Shown here: positions 19,709 to 31,600 of the stretch, piece after piece
Numbering within the stretch: position 1 is the stretch's first letter
How the letters are laid out: each line of letters starts with the position of its first letter
Assembly (NCBI GenBank): GCA_004431415.1
Contig: QPMI01000160.1
Coordinates: 1-64,000 of the forward strand
DNA from: Cyanophora paradoxa
Lineage: Eukaryota > Glaucocystophyceae > Cyanophorales > Cyanophoraceae
Length of the DNA stretch: 64,000 bases
Direction of reading: 5' to 3'
The notes under the pieces: generated by a model
What the model saw: only the letters and a program-made list of their open reading frames with translations
The model's database searches: none
Told to the model about the DNA's origin: nothing
Translations under genes and position numbers: made by a program

Positions 19709-20215
19709 CGCGAGAGACGCTCCTGTCAAGGGAGGCCGCACGGACGCACGCGCAAGGCCGCTATGGGTGCGGAAAGAAGGCCTCCGGCGCACCTTTTCGA
19801 GCGCCACGTGCCACGCTTCCACGCCGACAGCACTTTGACCGCTTGCCACGCCGACAGCACTTGGACGCTAGCAGAACACAGCTCCAGATCCTGCGCTCCG
19901 GAAACCGCGACTTCGCCCCGGCAAGTTTGCCCCGGCGACTTTGCCCCGGCGACTTTGCCCGGGGGAACTACTCGCAGGGGGTACCCGTCCGACCACCGCA
20001 CCAGCAAGGCTCCAACGGCGGCACCCGGCGGTCGGAGAACTAGCTAGAGCACGCGATCTAGCTAGCTAGAGGCGTTAGCACCGCCGGCTACCTCGGCGGC
20101 GCTCGGTCTGAGCGTTCGGTACGCAACCATTGGCAGCCATCGGTCTCAAGAGCACCGATGTGGCAGCCGTACTTCGGTTGTAACGTAGCTGAAATCAATG
20201 CTTACCGCATTCAAA
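19709..20215. repeat. Orphan promoter block of the H3-tail family
   Basis: About 500 bp nearly identical to 17021-17520, including the ccccggcgactttg tandem (19918-19960), the ggcacccggcggtcgg motif and the final aatgcttaccgcat. The downstream gene is missing: sequence diverges exactly where copy 6 begins to code. A duplication that carried regulatory DNA but not the gene, or a gene lost afterwards, explains this. Confidence 0.7.
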
Positions 20216-21159
20216 GCGCTGTGCGCTGCGCCCCAGCTCATAATGGTCGGGCCTGGGTGAAGTTGGCCGAGGTCGGGCCGCCCAACAACCTCCCCTTAAA
20301 AGCTGCAAATCGTCTCTAAACGACCTTTTAGAACACTTGAACCAGTCAAGGCAGCCCGCATGCGTCGCTCTCTTGACGAGTTGTGCTCGCATCCACGACG
20401 GACCACAGAAGCTACCGGGCCATCGGCGCTCAATGGATCCCATGCACTTATGCCTAGCTAAGCACATTTAGCACGGCAGCAGTGCTCCCCCGCGCGGCTT
20501 TCCTAGGTGGGGTAAAGACAGGTGTGGTAAAGTCAGCCCTAAGTGAGTGAAGTTGCAAGTTTACCATGTGGTAAACTTAATTCCTGGCTCCCAGTGTCCG
20601 AGTCCAGCCAGAAAGCTGTTCGCGATCGGCCAGGCCGCTGGCCAGTGCCCTATAGGCCTACTGTGCCAGCCGCGAGGGCGTCCGCGAGGCTTCGCCGTAC
20701 TTAGTGCTCCGCAGGAGCACGGATCTTGTTACTAATTATTTTGGGGTCTTAAATATTACCCGAGTTACAGTACGGTACATGTGCACCGCGGGCCGCGGCA
20801 CGTGGCACCAATGGACCGCCAAAACAAATTAAAAAGAGCGATGATCATCATGGCATGAACGGAATTAATTATAACGTACGTACGCCGCGTACCGTGTAAC
20901 ACTTAAATATGACGGCATCTGTGATGTCGTTTATAAAACCTGGACTCCCTTGCGTGAAATAAGACGCTCCCAAATTATGTCCCTATGAAATTCGAGGTTT
21001 GTATCAAATTGTATCAATTTGTATGGGGCGCGGAAATTTTGTATGGGCCAGTATCATGGCAGTATGGCGCCCAGGAATTATGGCGCTTCCAAATTATGTC
21101 GTTAATTATAGCAAAAATTCGGCGACATAATTTGGGGATGACATAATGAAGTGCGCGTC
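20216..21159. other. Noncoding, repeat-like
   Basis: No gene found. Near 21090-21140 an inverted repeat CCAAATTATGTCG / CGACATAATTTGG encloses about 20 nt, and related ccaaattatgtc occurs at 20970. These look like remains of small AT-rich transposable elements. Confidence 0.4.
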
Positions 21160-21161
21160 AT

Positions 21162-24100
21162 CACAGCTCGCGAAAAAAAGTCGGTCCCCGCAATTCGACT
21201 TGGCTGGGACTCGACTTGGGACTCGAATAATTCTGGCCTACAAAAGTTTAAACACCCGGGGTAGACGTACTCGACTCGGCGAAGCGCGCGACCAGCACGC
21301 GCGGCAGCTCCCGCGCGCAGCAGAGAGCGCCGCAGCTAGCCTCCTGGTCGCATATGGAGCAGGAACGGGTGCTTTCGGGCACTGCCGCGACGAAAAGTAG
21401 CCCTACGATCGCCTTCAAGGAAAGCGTGCGCGAAAACGAGCCCGACGATTTCCAAAGCGCTTCCGCCAAAGTTTAGACATTCAAGCGAGCTATCTCTGTG
21501 CTTGATGGCAGCCCGAAATCTGGCAGCGTCGCTGAAAGACTGACAAGTTCGTGCAGGGCCCCCCATCGGAGAAGGTGTCCGGGACCGAGCGCGGGCGACC
21601 TCTAGAAGCTCCAATTCGTCTCACAACAAGCTTCTAATGCGCTAGGTGTGATCGTTCTCGCATCTGGGCTAGCCCCCCAACCGCGCGCGCTGACTATTGA
21701 TCATGACCGCAGCCCGCGGCCGGACGAGCTCAAGAGCCGGTTCGCCAAGATGGCGCCGGATCGCTCATAGCTAAGCTATACATCACGAATAGGTGCGTGG
21801 CGAAGCATCACGCCGCCGCGCCCGCGAGCTCCGCCCTAATCGGATCCGGATCCGCCTCTCGCAGGCCCCGAGGCGTGGAGACATCTTTCGCCGCCTCCAA
21901 GGTCGCGCACCGCTCGCTCGAATGCCGTGGGCTCCGCTCTGGCTCGGCTTCGTGTCCTGCCGCGCCTCAGGCAGATGCGCGCTCGTGTGCAATCAAGCAT
22001 GTCATGCGGTTCCAGATGGCATGGCTGCGACGGCGGGGCGGTGCGGGCTGAGATGTCTAGGGCCATGAGGGACATCTAGAGCACGCGCAGAGCATTCGTG
22101 CGGGCGGCGGCACGCACCCCCGCCGCCAGCGGCACCTGCTCCAGTGGGGGGGTGGCACCTGGCAGATTCGATTTCGCTGCTTACTGCGAGGGCTGCCGGG
22201 CCGACGCTAACGCAGATCGATGCACAATTTAAAAGAGCATGCGCAGCTGGAGCGCGGCCCCGCCTGCTTCGCCTGCTTCCGCAGCGGAGATCGCCTGCTT
22301 CTCCAGAAGGCTTGGGGTGGGGGCACCTGCGCGATTTGATTTCGCTCCACACGGCAAGGGTTCGCTGGGTCGCCGCTAGCGCAGATCGATGCACACCTTG
22401 ATAGAGCATGTGCGTATGCATCGCGGCCCGGAGGGGTGCATCCTTAGCGGAGATCGCTTGATCACAGTCAGTGAGCTAGTGAGAGCTAGTGAGTTTCTGG
22501 GCAACGGGCTGGCCCCAGCGGCCCGCTCTTTGAGCCACAATCATTATCACATGTATTTATATCACTGCTCCAAGATACAGGGTGATCCGAAGTGTTTTTG
22601 GGCCTCACCGGTGTTTCGAGCTTTACTCGTAGGACCCTCTCTGGAACTTTTCAGTTTTCAAGTTTCAAGATGCCACCCCGACCTGCTCATGATGCCTTAT
22701 TGAAGCATCGACTCACTCAGTAGTGGCGATTTCACGCCCCCGGGGGTTTTCGAGGGTGCTGAAGACGGTGGTGGTGGTACCGAAGGCCGCCGATTAAAGC
22801 CTGGACCGGCATTCAAGATCCGCTGCAATCTGCGGCCCCACCTGGCCCCAGGACGATTCTCGCCCGCCCGGTCGCATCTAGCGCCTGGGACGCGAGATAT
22901 ACATCATTTAGATGCATTAACAGCTTCATACATGCTTAACAAAGCGCTCGCCGGCCCAGACGGCGCAGGCGGGGCGCCGGCGGGTTTCTCGAGAATTACG
23001 AACTCACTATCAAGATCTCAGAACGCTGGCGAGCTACTGGCGCTCTACCGTCGGAGCGTTGAACAGAGAGAGCAGGCGGGACGGAGAGGCCCTGAGAAGA
23101 AGGCGCCCCGGCGCCGCCCGCGGCCCCTGCTCGCGCCCCGAGACCCGCCGCCGCGCATCGGCCTGGCCTCCGCCGCCCGCCAGGGCCCGCCCCGCCGCCC
23201 CGAAGCCGCAGGCCTGCGCCCCGTCGTCCGCAGCGCCCCGGCGCCGCCCGCGGCCCCTGCTCGCGCCCCGAGACCCGCCGCCGCGCGTCGGCCTGGCCTC
23301 CGCCGCCCGCCGGGGCCCGCCCCGCCGCCCCGAAGCCGCAGGCCTGCGCCCCGTCGTCCGCAGCGCCCCGGCGTCGCCCGCGGCCCCTGCTCGCGCACCG
23401 AGACCCGCCGCCGCGCGTCGGCCTGGCCTCCGCCGCCCGCCAGGGCCCGCCCCGCCGCCCCCGAAGCCGCAGGCCTGCGCCCCGTCGTCCGCAGCGCCCC
23501 GGCGCCGCCCGCGGCCCCTGCTCGCGCCCCGAGACCCGCCGCCGCGCGTCGGCCTGGCCTCCGCCGCCCGCCGGGGCCCGCCCCGCCGCCCCCGAAGCCG
23601 CAGGCCTGCGCCCCGTCGTCCGCAGCGCCCCGGCGTCGCCCGCGGCCCCTGCTCGCGCACCGAGACCCGCCGCCGCGCGTCGGCCTGGCCTCCGCCGCCC
23701 GCCGGGGCCCGCCCCGCCGCCCCGAAGCCGCAGGCCTGCGCCCCGTCGTCCGCAGCGCCCCGGCGTCGCCCGCGGCCCCTGCTCGCGCACCGAGACCCGC
23801 CGCCGCGCGTCGGCCTGGCCTCCGCCGCCCGCTGTGGCCCGCCCCGCCGCTCCCGAAGCCGCAGGCCTGTGCCCCGGCGTCAGCTGCGCCCCGGCGTCGC
23901 CCGCGGCCCCTGCTCGCGCACGTGCACCGAGACCCGCCGCCGCGCGTCGGCCTGGCCTACGCCGCCCGCCAGGGCTCGTCCCGTCGCGCCCGAAGCCGCA
24001 GGCCTGCGCACAATCGTCCGCAGCGCCCCGGCGTTGCCCGTGTCCGTCGCGCCCTGCTCGAGCACCGAGACACGCCGCCACGCGTCGGCCCCGGCTCGGA

Positions 24101-24658
24101 CGCGCGGACCGCAGATCTAGAGCCGCATGGTGGCTACTACAGGTGCATGCAGTGGCTACTACGGGAGTGTCAGCCTGCGTGTTTGTCAGCGACAGGCGCG
24201 CAACGGGCCCGGGCGCAGGGCGTTATCCGGGACCGCACCACGCACTTCGCACCACGAGCGCACCACGAGCCGTAGCTGATCATGCATATGAGTGCGTCGT
24301 GCTCGCTGCAGCTGCGGGCGTCGTGCGTCGGCCGCTCTGCGGCAGAACAGTACGCCCGGACGCATCCAAACTATACTGCCTGGCTGTCTTCGATCCTCGG
24401 GCCTACGCAATGCTGATGTGGGCGCTGGTGTCAGGAGGCGTGCTGTGTGTTGAACTTCTCCTCTCTGCCAGCGACCGGCATTTCTCCTCGATCTCGTTAA
24501 AACTACTGATAGAAAGAAATAAGCTCTATAAGAATGCATATATATGCCATATATGAAAAGGTTTAATTGACTGGCGTAGGGATTTTCCAAGTCGACTTGC
24601 CCCCCCCCCCTGTCATACAAACCGAGTTGTGGGGACCGACTTTTTTTCGCGAGCTGTG
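21162..24658. mobile_element. 3.5-kb segment bounded by inverted repeats
   Basis: A 27-bp sequence starting cacagctcgcgaaaaaaagt at 21162 is repeated in inverse orientation ending at 24658, with weaker matching for about 10 more bases inward. Inverted ends of a 3.5-kb segment are typical of a DNA transposon or large MITE. No transposase was recognised inside; the interior holds a two-copy diverged repeat (22150-22262 and 22317-22432), the GC-rich minisatellite at 23103-24090, and no convincing gene. No obvious target-site duplication was seen at the ends. Confidence 0.5.
23103..24090. repeat. GC-rich minisatellite, about 8 units of 130-131 bp
   Basis: Unit starts (gcgccccggcg) are at 23103, 23233, 23363, 23494, 23625, 23755, 23886 and 24023. 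Five early units are very similar, the last two diverged. Unit length is not a multiple of three and changes by one base at a C-run, so the long Pro/Arg/Ala-rich frames crossing it change register and are not taken as coding. Confidence 0.85.
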
Positions 24659-24674
24659 CATATATAAGTGTTAA

Positions 24675-24892
24675 TACTGTAGGACGGCTTTTTTAGCCGT
24701 CGTTTTATTTTGCCGTAAATTGCCGAGAGGCCGAATTCGGCAATTTGAAGGGACGGCAATGTTGCTGGGGTAGAGAGTTTCCAAGGTCCCCATAAAGCGA
24801 ATGTCTGGATTCGGCAATTTATCACCACGGCAATTCCGGTTTGGGCGAATTCGGCAATTTTTCACCACGGCAATTTAAGCCGTCCTACAGTA
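24675..24892. mobile_element. MITE with perfect 14-bp terminal inverted repeats and TA target duplication
   Basis: The ends CTGTAGGACGGCTT (24677-24690) and its exact reverse complement (24877-24890) are flanked by TA on both sides, the hallmark of Tc1/mariner-type insertion. Inside, a motif (gaattcggcaatttt, caccacggcaatt) occurs three times. It is too short to encode anything. Confidence 0.8.
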
Positions 24893-25059
24893 CTATGTTA
24901 TACGGTAATAACGGTATGCATGATCCGGATCTGGAACGGACGAGATTCGAAGGCGTCTCCGAAGGCCAATTGTTGAGTCCCCAAACTTTTTTCAACTCAA
25001 AGAAAGTAAAAAGAAACGCTCACTAGTATGCTTTTTATAATCATTTTATAAACTTGACA

Positions 25060-25960
25060 TAAAGTGTATGATTTAGAGACCCGCCCACGGCCCACAGGTG
25101 GCGCCGCCGCGCCGGCCGCCGCCGCCGGCCCGGCCGCCCGGCCGCGGCGGCGGCGCGGCGGCGCGGCGCGGCGGCGGCGGCGCCGGTCGGGCGGCTCGGG
25201 CCGGGTCGGCGGCGACTCGGCGCCGACTCGGCGGCCCATCATGCTGCAAGCTCCCGCCGGGCCGGCGCGGGGTCCCGGACTCCCGGCAGCGCATCCGCAG
25301 TGACCAGTGGCCAGTGCTGATTCATGCACTGCGGCAAGCTCCCGCCGGGCCGGCGCGGGGTCCCGGACTCCCGGCAGCGCATCCGCAGTGACCAGTGGCC
25401 AGTGCCACTGGCCACTGGCCAGTGCACACGTGGGCAGTGGGCACAGTGGGGCCGCACTAGTACTGGCCATGGGCCATGGCCCATGGGCATTGGGCACAGA
25501 CTCCCGCACAGTGGGCACTGGGCAGGCGGTGCATGCCACGGTGCCACTGTGCCAGGCACTGACTGGGCCCGGTGGGCCGGCCCGGCCGCGGCCCCGGCGG
25601 GTGGGCCCTGGCCCCTGCAGCCTGCAGGCTGCAGCTGGCGCCGGCTGGCGCAGCCTGCAGCTGGCGGCCCAGTGGGCAACGGACGTCGACGTGCACGTGG
25701 CTGCGTGGGTGACGGTGGCTCCCACTGGGTCGTGGGACTCGTGCGGCGAGTCGTGCCACGGTGCCCGGCCATGTCCGACGGTCTCGTGGCCCGTGGGCCG
25801 TGCCGCCGTGGCCGGTGGCCATGGCCCCGGGCCCATGGCCCATGGGCCGTGGCCCCGGGGCCCGGGCCCGTGCCACCCCGTGGGCGCGATTCCGCCGCGC
25901 GAAGCCTTGAACAGGCTTTCGCGGATCCGGAGGTCGCGTGCACACAGCCAGGCAAATCGA
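25060..25960. repeat. Palindrome-rich, GC-rich simple region
   Basis: 25085-25235 is almost pure GGC/GCC sequence. An 85-bp sequence (caagctcccgccgggccggc onward) is tandemly duplicated at 25245-25323 and 25332-25408. From 25395 to 25880 the DNA is built from overlapping CCACTGGCC, GGGCCATGGCCC and CTGCAG palindromes. The long frames across it are low-complexity. Confidence 0.7.
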
Positions 25961-26710
25961 CATCGGTATTTCTTCCGCACGCGCGCGGCAGCCGGCGTGC
26001 ACTGCCCCTCAGATTTAGAGAAGCTGCCCCTGCCCCTCAGATTTAGAGAAGCTGCAGCCTGCAGTGCCTGCGCATGCATGCGCAGCTGCAGCTGCAGTGC
26101 GATCCCTGACGCGGAGTCCCTTAAGCTTGATCCGCTGCACTGCGGCAGATGATCATGATCATACTTGAGGTATATACTATAGCTATTTGTATGTAGCGAT
26201 GATATTCTGGAAAGAGTCCAAGCCGGAGATCGAGTTCGTTCAAATTCAGCCTTACGTGTTTACGTGCTCGTCCATGGCCAGCTAGCGCTGCAGCGCGTAC
26301 GTATTGTAGCGTATACGCGTGCTCAAGCTCAGAATGGTGCCAAGCGACGTGGAGCGCTGCGCACGAACGCGCACGGAACGAACGGGGAGCTCGAGCCGTC
26401 CATCATCGGCGGATAGCACGGAGAGCGCCGGCTTGGCGCGCCTACGTTCGCGTGCCGGGCATGCCTTCGCTCGCCGGCCGAGCTCGAGCGCTGCCAACAC
26501 TGGGCTGCAATCCATATGTGCAGCAGCAGCTGTGCATGCGCCGAGGTCGGCGTCGACTTTGCGAGGCGGATCTTGGAAACCCCCACGGGTCGAGAGGCTT
26601 TTCCCGAAGGTCGGCGCATCGCTCTCTCGATTTCACTTCGATATTCGGGCCGATTCGCCTCGCGTGTCCAGAGCGCCAGCCGCCCTCGCCTTGAGTTCCT
26701 GGCGTCAACG

Positions 26711-28618
26711 ATGGCTGCGGCTGCGGCTGGCCGTAGCCAGGCCCGTAGGGGCTCGGTCGCGAGCTCCAGTCCTTCACGATCGCCCCGTTCTGGCCATGGG
26801 AGCGTGCGATCGGACAGCCTCGTCTCTGGAACCCTTCGTTTCCCCATGTCCATGCATATGGCCAGCGGTAGCGCCGCCATCGATTCGTTTGAAGTGAATC
26901 AAGAGACGCGTACGTCGACAGATGCGCCCATCGGTCCACCGGTTGTGTTCCGATCAGAGCCGAAGGCCGCACGCTCAGGCTCCACCAGCCCATCGCCGGC
27001 TGCAGCTACCGCGACCCCCGAACAGCTGTGGACGCCCATGGCCTCGCCATCCGGCCTCCCGGCTGCGGCCGCAGCCTCCTTTCTTTCGCCGCTGCATGTT
27101 CGTCTGCTGAACGGCGATTCGAATTCCTCTCTCTTCACGTCGAGCGCGCTTGGCACGGGTGCCACGGGCGCGTCGCACTCGTTCTGGGCTGCCGCCGTTC
27201 GCCTGCACATACGCGGGCTCTCATCGGCCGCAGAGCGATTCCTCAGCAAGTATGCCTCCTTTTCTAAATTCAATTTACCGGCCATCGGCCTCTCGTTAAA
27301 TTTAAATAACATTTTCGTAATCGTAGGATGGCGATGGAGTCTCTAACAGAGGTCCGGGAGCGGGGCCCGCGGTTACTGGGCGCGGATTTCAGTGCCTTCT
27401 TCTCTCGCATCTTCCATTTAACGAGGAAGCACGGAGGTCTGCCCGGGTTCCTTCCGATACTTCACCTATATCGATATCTCGCTTTGTCTAACTCTGATTT
27501 GCCTTCATTGATAGGCGAAGTCCATCACCTCTATGGTACGCTCGATGTTTATCTGGAGGGAATTTTTGAACCGCCCCCGCTGCTAGAATCAAACTGGCCA
27601 TGGAGCTCGGGCTCGGGTTCTAACTTCCTTCGAATTCCGCATACATATATATACGTAGCGCGCTCACTTTGCATGCGCATGTCCAGGTAACACGATGTTG
27701 ATCTTCGTTCATGCTAGCAAGGATTCGGAGCTTGCAAGTGCGGCCCGATCTGCAATGAGCATTGCCGCTGAGGTAGTCAGAGAGTTCGAATGCGAATTTC
27801 AGCATGGCGACCAATTTTCCACCTCTTCTCTTCGCGGGAGCTCAAGTTTACGTCAGATGTCAAGAACTTCTGCACAGAATCAGCAGTCAAGGCGTCAGTC
27901 TGCGTCGACGTCGACCGCCGCCGCCAAACTGCAGCTTCGAGTGGATGCATCCATTTCAGCCGGATGCTTCTCGGTCGCTGCACTCTCTGATTCGAATGTC
28001 GAGCTCGAGGGTAGCATGATTGCTGTCTTTGGAGAGCCACTTGACAGGCTAGTTCGGGCCAGCAGTTTTGTGAAACCGTGGCAAATATGTGTTGCTCCCG
28101 AGGTTCGCCACTTACTCGATTGCAAATGTTACTCATGCGTGGCCGCGGCCCCTGTATACGTATGTCTGTCTACGTGTACTTGACAATTCGCCACCAGGTA
28201 ACACGGCTCCTGTCAGCTGCCGTCTTTGACGTCGGCGTGCAGCTCAGCTGCCGCAATGCCGGCCACGTGCGTATATGTACATGTGCTCTTATTTCGTAAT
28301 CACCTGATTGACTCTCGATCGGTACCAGTTCTCTGTTTACGAGGTCGACGCGAGTGCACCTGCGAGCTCGCGTGAGACAGAAGACCGGATCCGGAGCTGG
28401 GAAGAGCTGATCCAAGGCTCGCGATCGAGCTCCAGCCCAGCATCGCCTGTTGAGCGCACAGCCCAGAGCGACAGAGAATGCAAGCGGGGATCCGGAAGCG
28501 CTGGACCCTCCCGCACGAAGAGAAGCAAGGCCTTTTTCGAGGGCGTCTTGCGCCGCGCAGGCAGGCTCATAGAGTCGCTCCGGCGCTCGCGATCGCCTAC
28601 TGTCGCATCAGAATATAA

Positions 28619-28657
<39 letters not shown>

Positions 28658-31600
28658 GCAGGTGTCGCCAGTGGCGCAGCCCCAATCGGCCCGCAATCTT
28701 CCGGTCACAACACCCGATCGCGACTTTGAGCTCGATCGCGACATCTACATGCATGTGTTGCCGGAAGATTTGCGGATCAGCATCGAAAGCGAAGCCTGGT
28801 GCTTCCGCGGCCGTCCCCTCTAGATCTATATCTAGATCTGTGAACGTAACTTCCAAACCATGGCCATATTTAATAAATTTAGCCATATATATATGGACCG
28901 ATTGATCTATCTTTATGTGTCGTACGCGTGTTTGTGCCGTCTTTGCTGCAGCTTACGTCTCTCCCCGCCGGTACACTTCGTCCTCCAAGCCCGGAGAGCG
29001 AGATTCGCAGCGTTGTGTGTGCTTGCGTAAAGATAGACACTGCGAACGTTCCGGCCGCGGCTTTGAGTTCGTCGATTGACACGGGAAGCCGACCGCGAAG
29101 TGCTGCCGATGGCCAACAGGTCTCTTCTACCGTGGGAGCTGGGACGTCGACGGCAAGCATCCCTTTCTCTGCACCTGTGAAGCGGTTGAACTGAGGCTGG
29201 CTTTGCGTTTCGCGTAGGACAAGATCCAGATGCTTCAAAGGGGCTTCCAATTAGTCAAATCCGCCGTAATTGGAGGAATTTTGAGAGACATTTCTTTTGA
29301 CATCGACAGCGTTTCCGTGAGTCTCGATTTGCATTCCGCATACGTCGCCATTTGCGCGCGATGTTTTTATTAATTGTTCTCAATTGAACAGATATTTATC
29401 ACGGTGCACTCTTGCGCGCTTCAAAAATTATTGCTGGCTTTTTGTAACGTTTTCGCAAACCTCTTCGTAGTGGGGCGCAACAGGCGTGCCTCGTCCCGAG
29501 AGCGCTTTTCGCGCTGTGTCGGCTGCGCTGCACATACGCTCGAGATTCCACGATGAAGGTCTCGGGCCCGTGTCCGTCGGGGTGGCGTCTGGCCCGTGCG
29601 CTACCTTGGTCCTGTGTGTCCCATGGGTTCTTGGAGTTAATGGCATCCGGACTGCAGGGTGTTCACCGGCGTTGTCGGAGATGAGCCGTCGCGGCGATCG
29701 CTCTTCCTCTGCGTCGGACGCGCTGTCTCCTGCGCATTTCGGTCCGCCGTCCATTCTATGCGTGCACATATATTAAGATCGTCACCGGTTTTTGAAGGAC
29801 ACGCTTGATCATGAGCAGGCTGATGAATGCGGCCGCTGGCTCAATCCTCGTGGATTCGTCCATCTACAAAACGGTTGCAGAGGACTTCGTCATCGAGCCG
29901 ACGACGTTTCCGAGATCCTCCCGCGGACCTGTACATGTAGATCCAGAGGTATCCTTCACAATTCCGAAGTAATTATATATAAATTGCAAGGCGCTACATG
30001 CCCTACTGATCGCGACCGTCCCTCATGATCAGGATCTGGCCGCTTCCTCGAGCTCGAGTTCTAAAAGATCGCAGTGTTATCGGGTGCTCTCGGCGCCACG
30101 GCAGGCGCGGGAGAAGCTTGCTGCCGTGGGCCGCTCGAGCTCGCATACACAGCGGAGATTGGAATCGGCGCGGTCGATGCAAACGGAGGTATTTGACATG
30201 CACACGTGCATGGAAGCCGATATGAGTGAGAGCGGCGGACCAAGCTTCAGCGGAGGGCTTTCTCTCGAGGAGGCAACAAGAGAGCTCTCGGCGGCCGCCG
30301 AGTCGGGCGACAGCCTTCTCTACGGCCGGCGAGAGGTCAAGTCTCAGTTGGTCGAGCTGCTGGCGACCGTCCGCTGCGGCGAGCACCTGCAGAATGCTAG
30401 CGGTGCCGGACCCGCGAAGGGCCACACGCTACTCGTCGTGGGTGACCACGGCTCCGGCAAGAGCACTCTCGGTGCGCGCATATTCGCATACAATGCATAT
30501 GTAATTTAAAACGTGAAAATTCGAATTCATCGGGAGTCCTGACCTTGCCATTGGTTGAAATTCGTGTCGCGGTCGCACTCAGTGGCCGAGGCGGAGCGTC
30601 TCTGCGAGATCGTGCACCTCCCGTTCCTCAGCCTGCAGCCAAACCCCAAGGAGGTGAGCGCAGCACTGGCGATTCGCGATCAGTGACGTCGCCTACTAGT
30701 CGCGACCGTGATTAATAATTATTATATCGAAGCTGATTTGGATTTTGCTTTCATGAAAACCCACAATGCGCCCGCAGATGTGCCCATACGAAGCTGTGCG
30801 TCGCCTACTGCGGAGCGTCATGCTATCGGATCAGCTCAAGAGCCCATTGGCCGTCGGCGATACGCGGCCAGAGAGCGTTGCCACAGGGGCATACGCATCC
30901 GTTGCCGTGGAAAGAGACGGGCTTGAAACGAGCGCCAGCCGCGGCTCCAATGGCATCGATGTGGGCGAGCGGCGGCACGTTTCGGCGGCTCTGGGGGCCT
31001 GGCTCCAGTCCGCCGCCACGCAGCCCGCGTCGCCGCCAGAGCCAGCAAAATCAGGACTCGCGCGGGCGTCGACGTCGATATCCCCGAGCAGGTCCGGGCG
31101 CAACAGCTGCAGCCCTCGGGTGTCGATAGAACTCCGCGCCGGCGCCTTGCGGGGACGGAGTGCGAGCCCCAATTCAAGAAGCCAATTGCAACGGCCAAGG
31201 TCAGAACACGAAGTCCCGGAGCTGAAATCTTTTGGATCTCTGTACGATCGCGGCCGCTCTTCATTCGACTCGAGATCCGGGGCTGATCGCGACCAGCCCA
31301 CTTATGCGAGTTCGCCGAGGAGCAGCGGACCCCCGCGGCTCTTTATTGAGGCCCTTTCCTTCCTCAAGAAAGTGGACACGCAACTGGCGACAACCTACAA
31401 CGCCCAGGTCCGGCCAACATGCCTTATAATGATCAAAAGCTAGGCGGCGAAAATGTGTGCTCTAAGTATAACACACGCTTGTGCACGCCCCGCAGGTAAT
31501 AATGCGGCTCCTGAGCGAAGGCGTGTTCTTCCCGTCCACAACGGCGGCTGAGAGCTTGCGGGAAAGCCCAGAACGCTCGCGCTCGCCGGCCTCCCGCGGC

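Noticed and set aside
22932-24275. Long Pro/Arg/Ala-rich frames on both strands
   Set aside because: They follow a 130/131-bp minisatellite whose register changes between units.
25307-26152. 281-residue plus-strand frame and its minus-strand counterparts
   Set aside because: Low-complexity translation of GGGCCATGGCCC-type palindromes, with no conserved pattern.
28337-28744. Minus-strand frame with a poly-Cys run
   Set aside because: Antisense of the CAG-coded polyQ tract in the cyclase-like gene.
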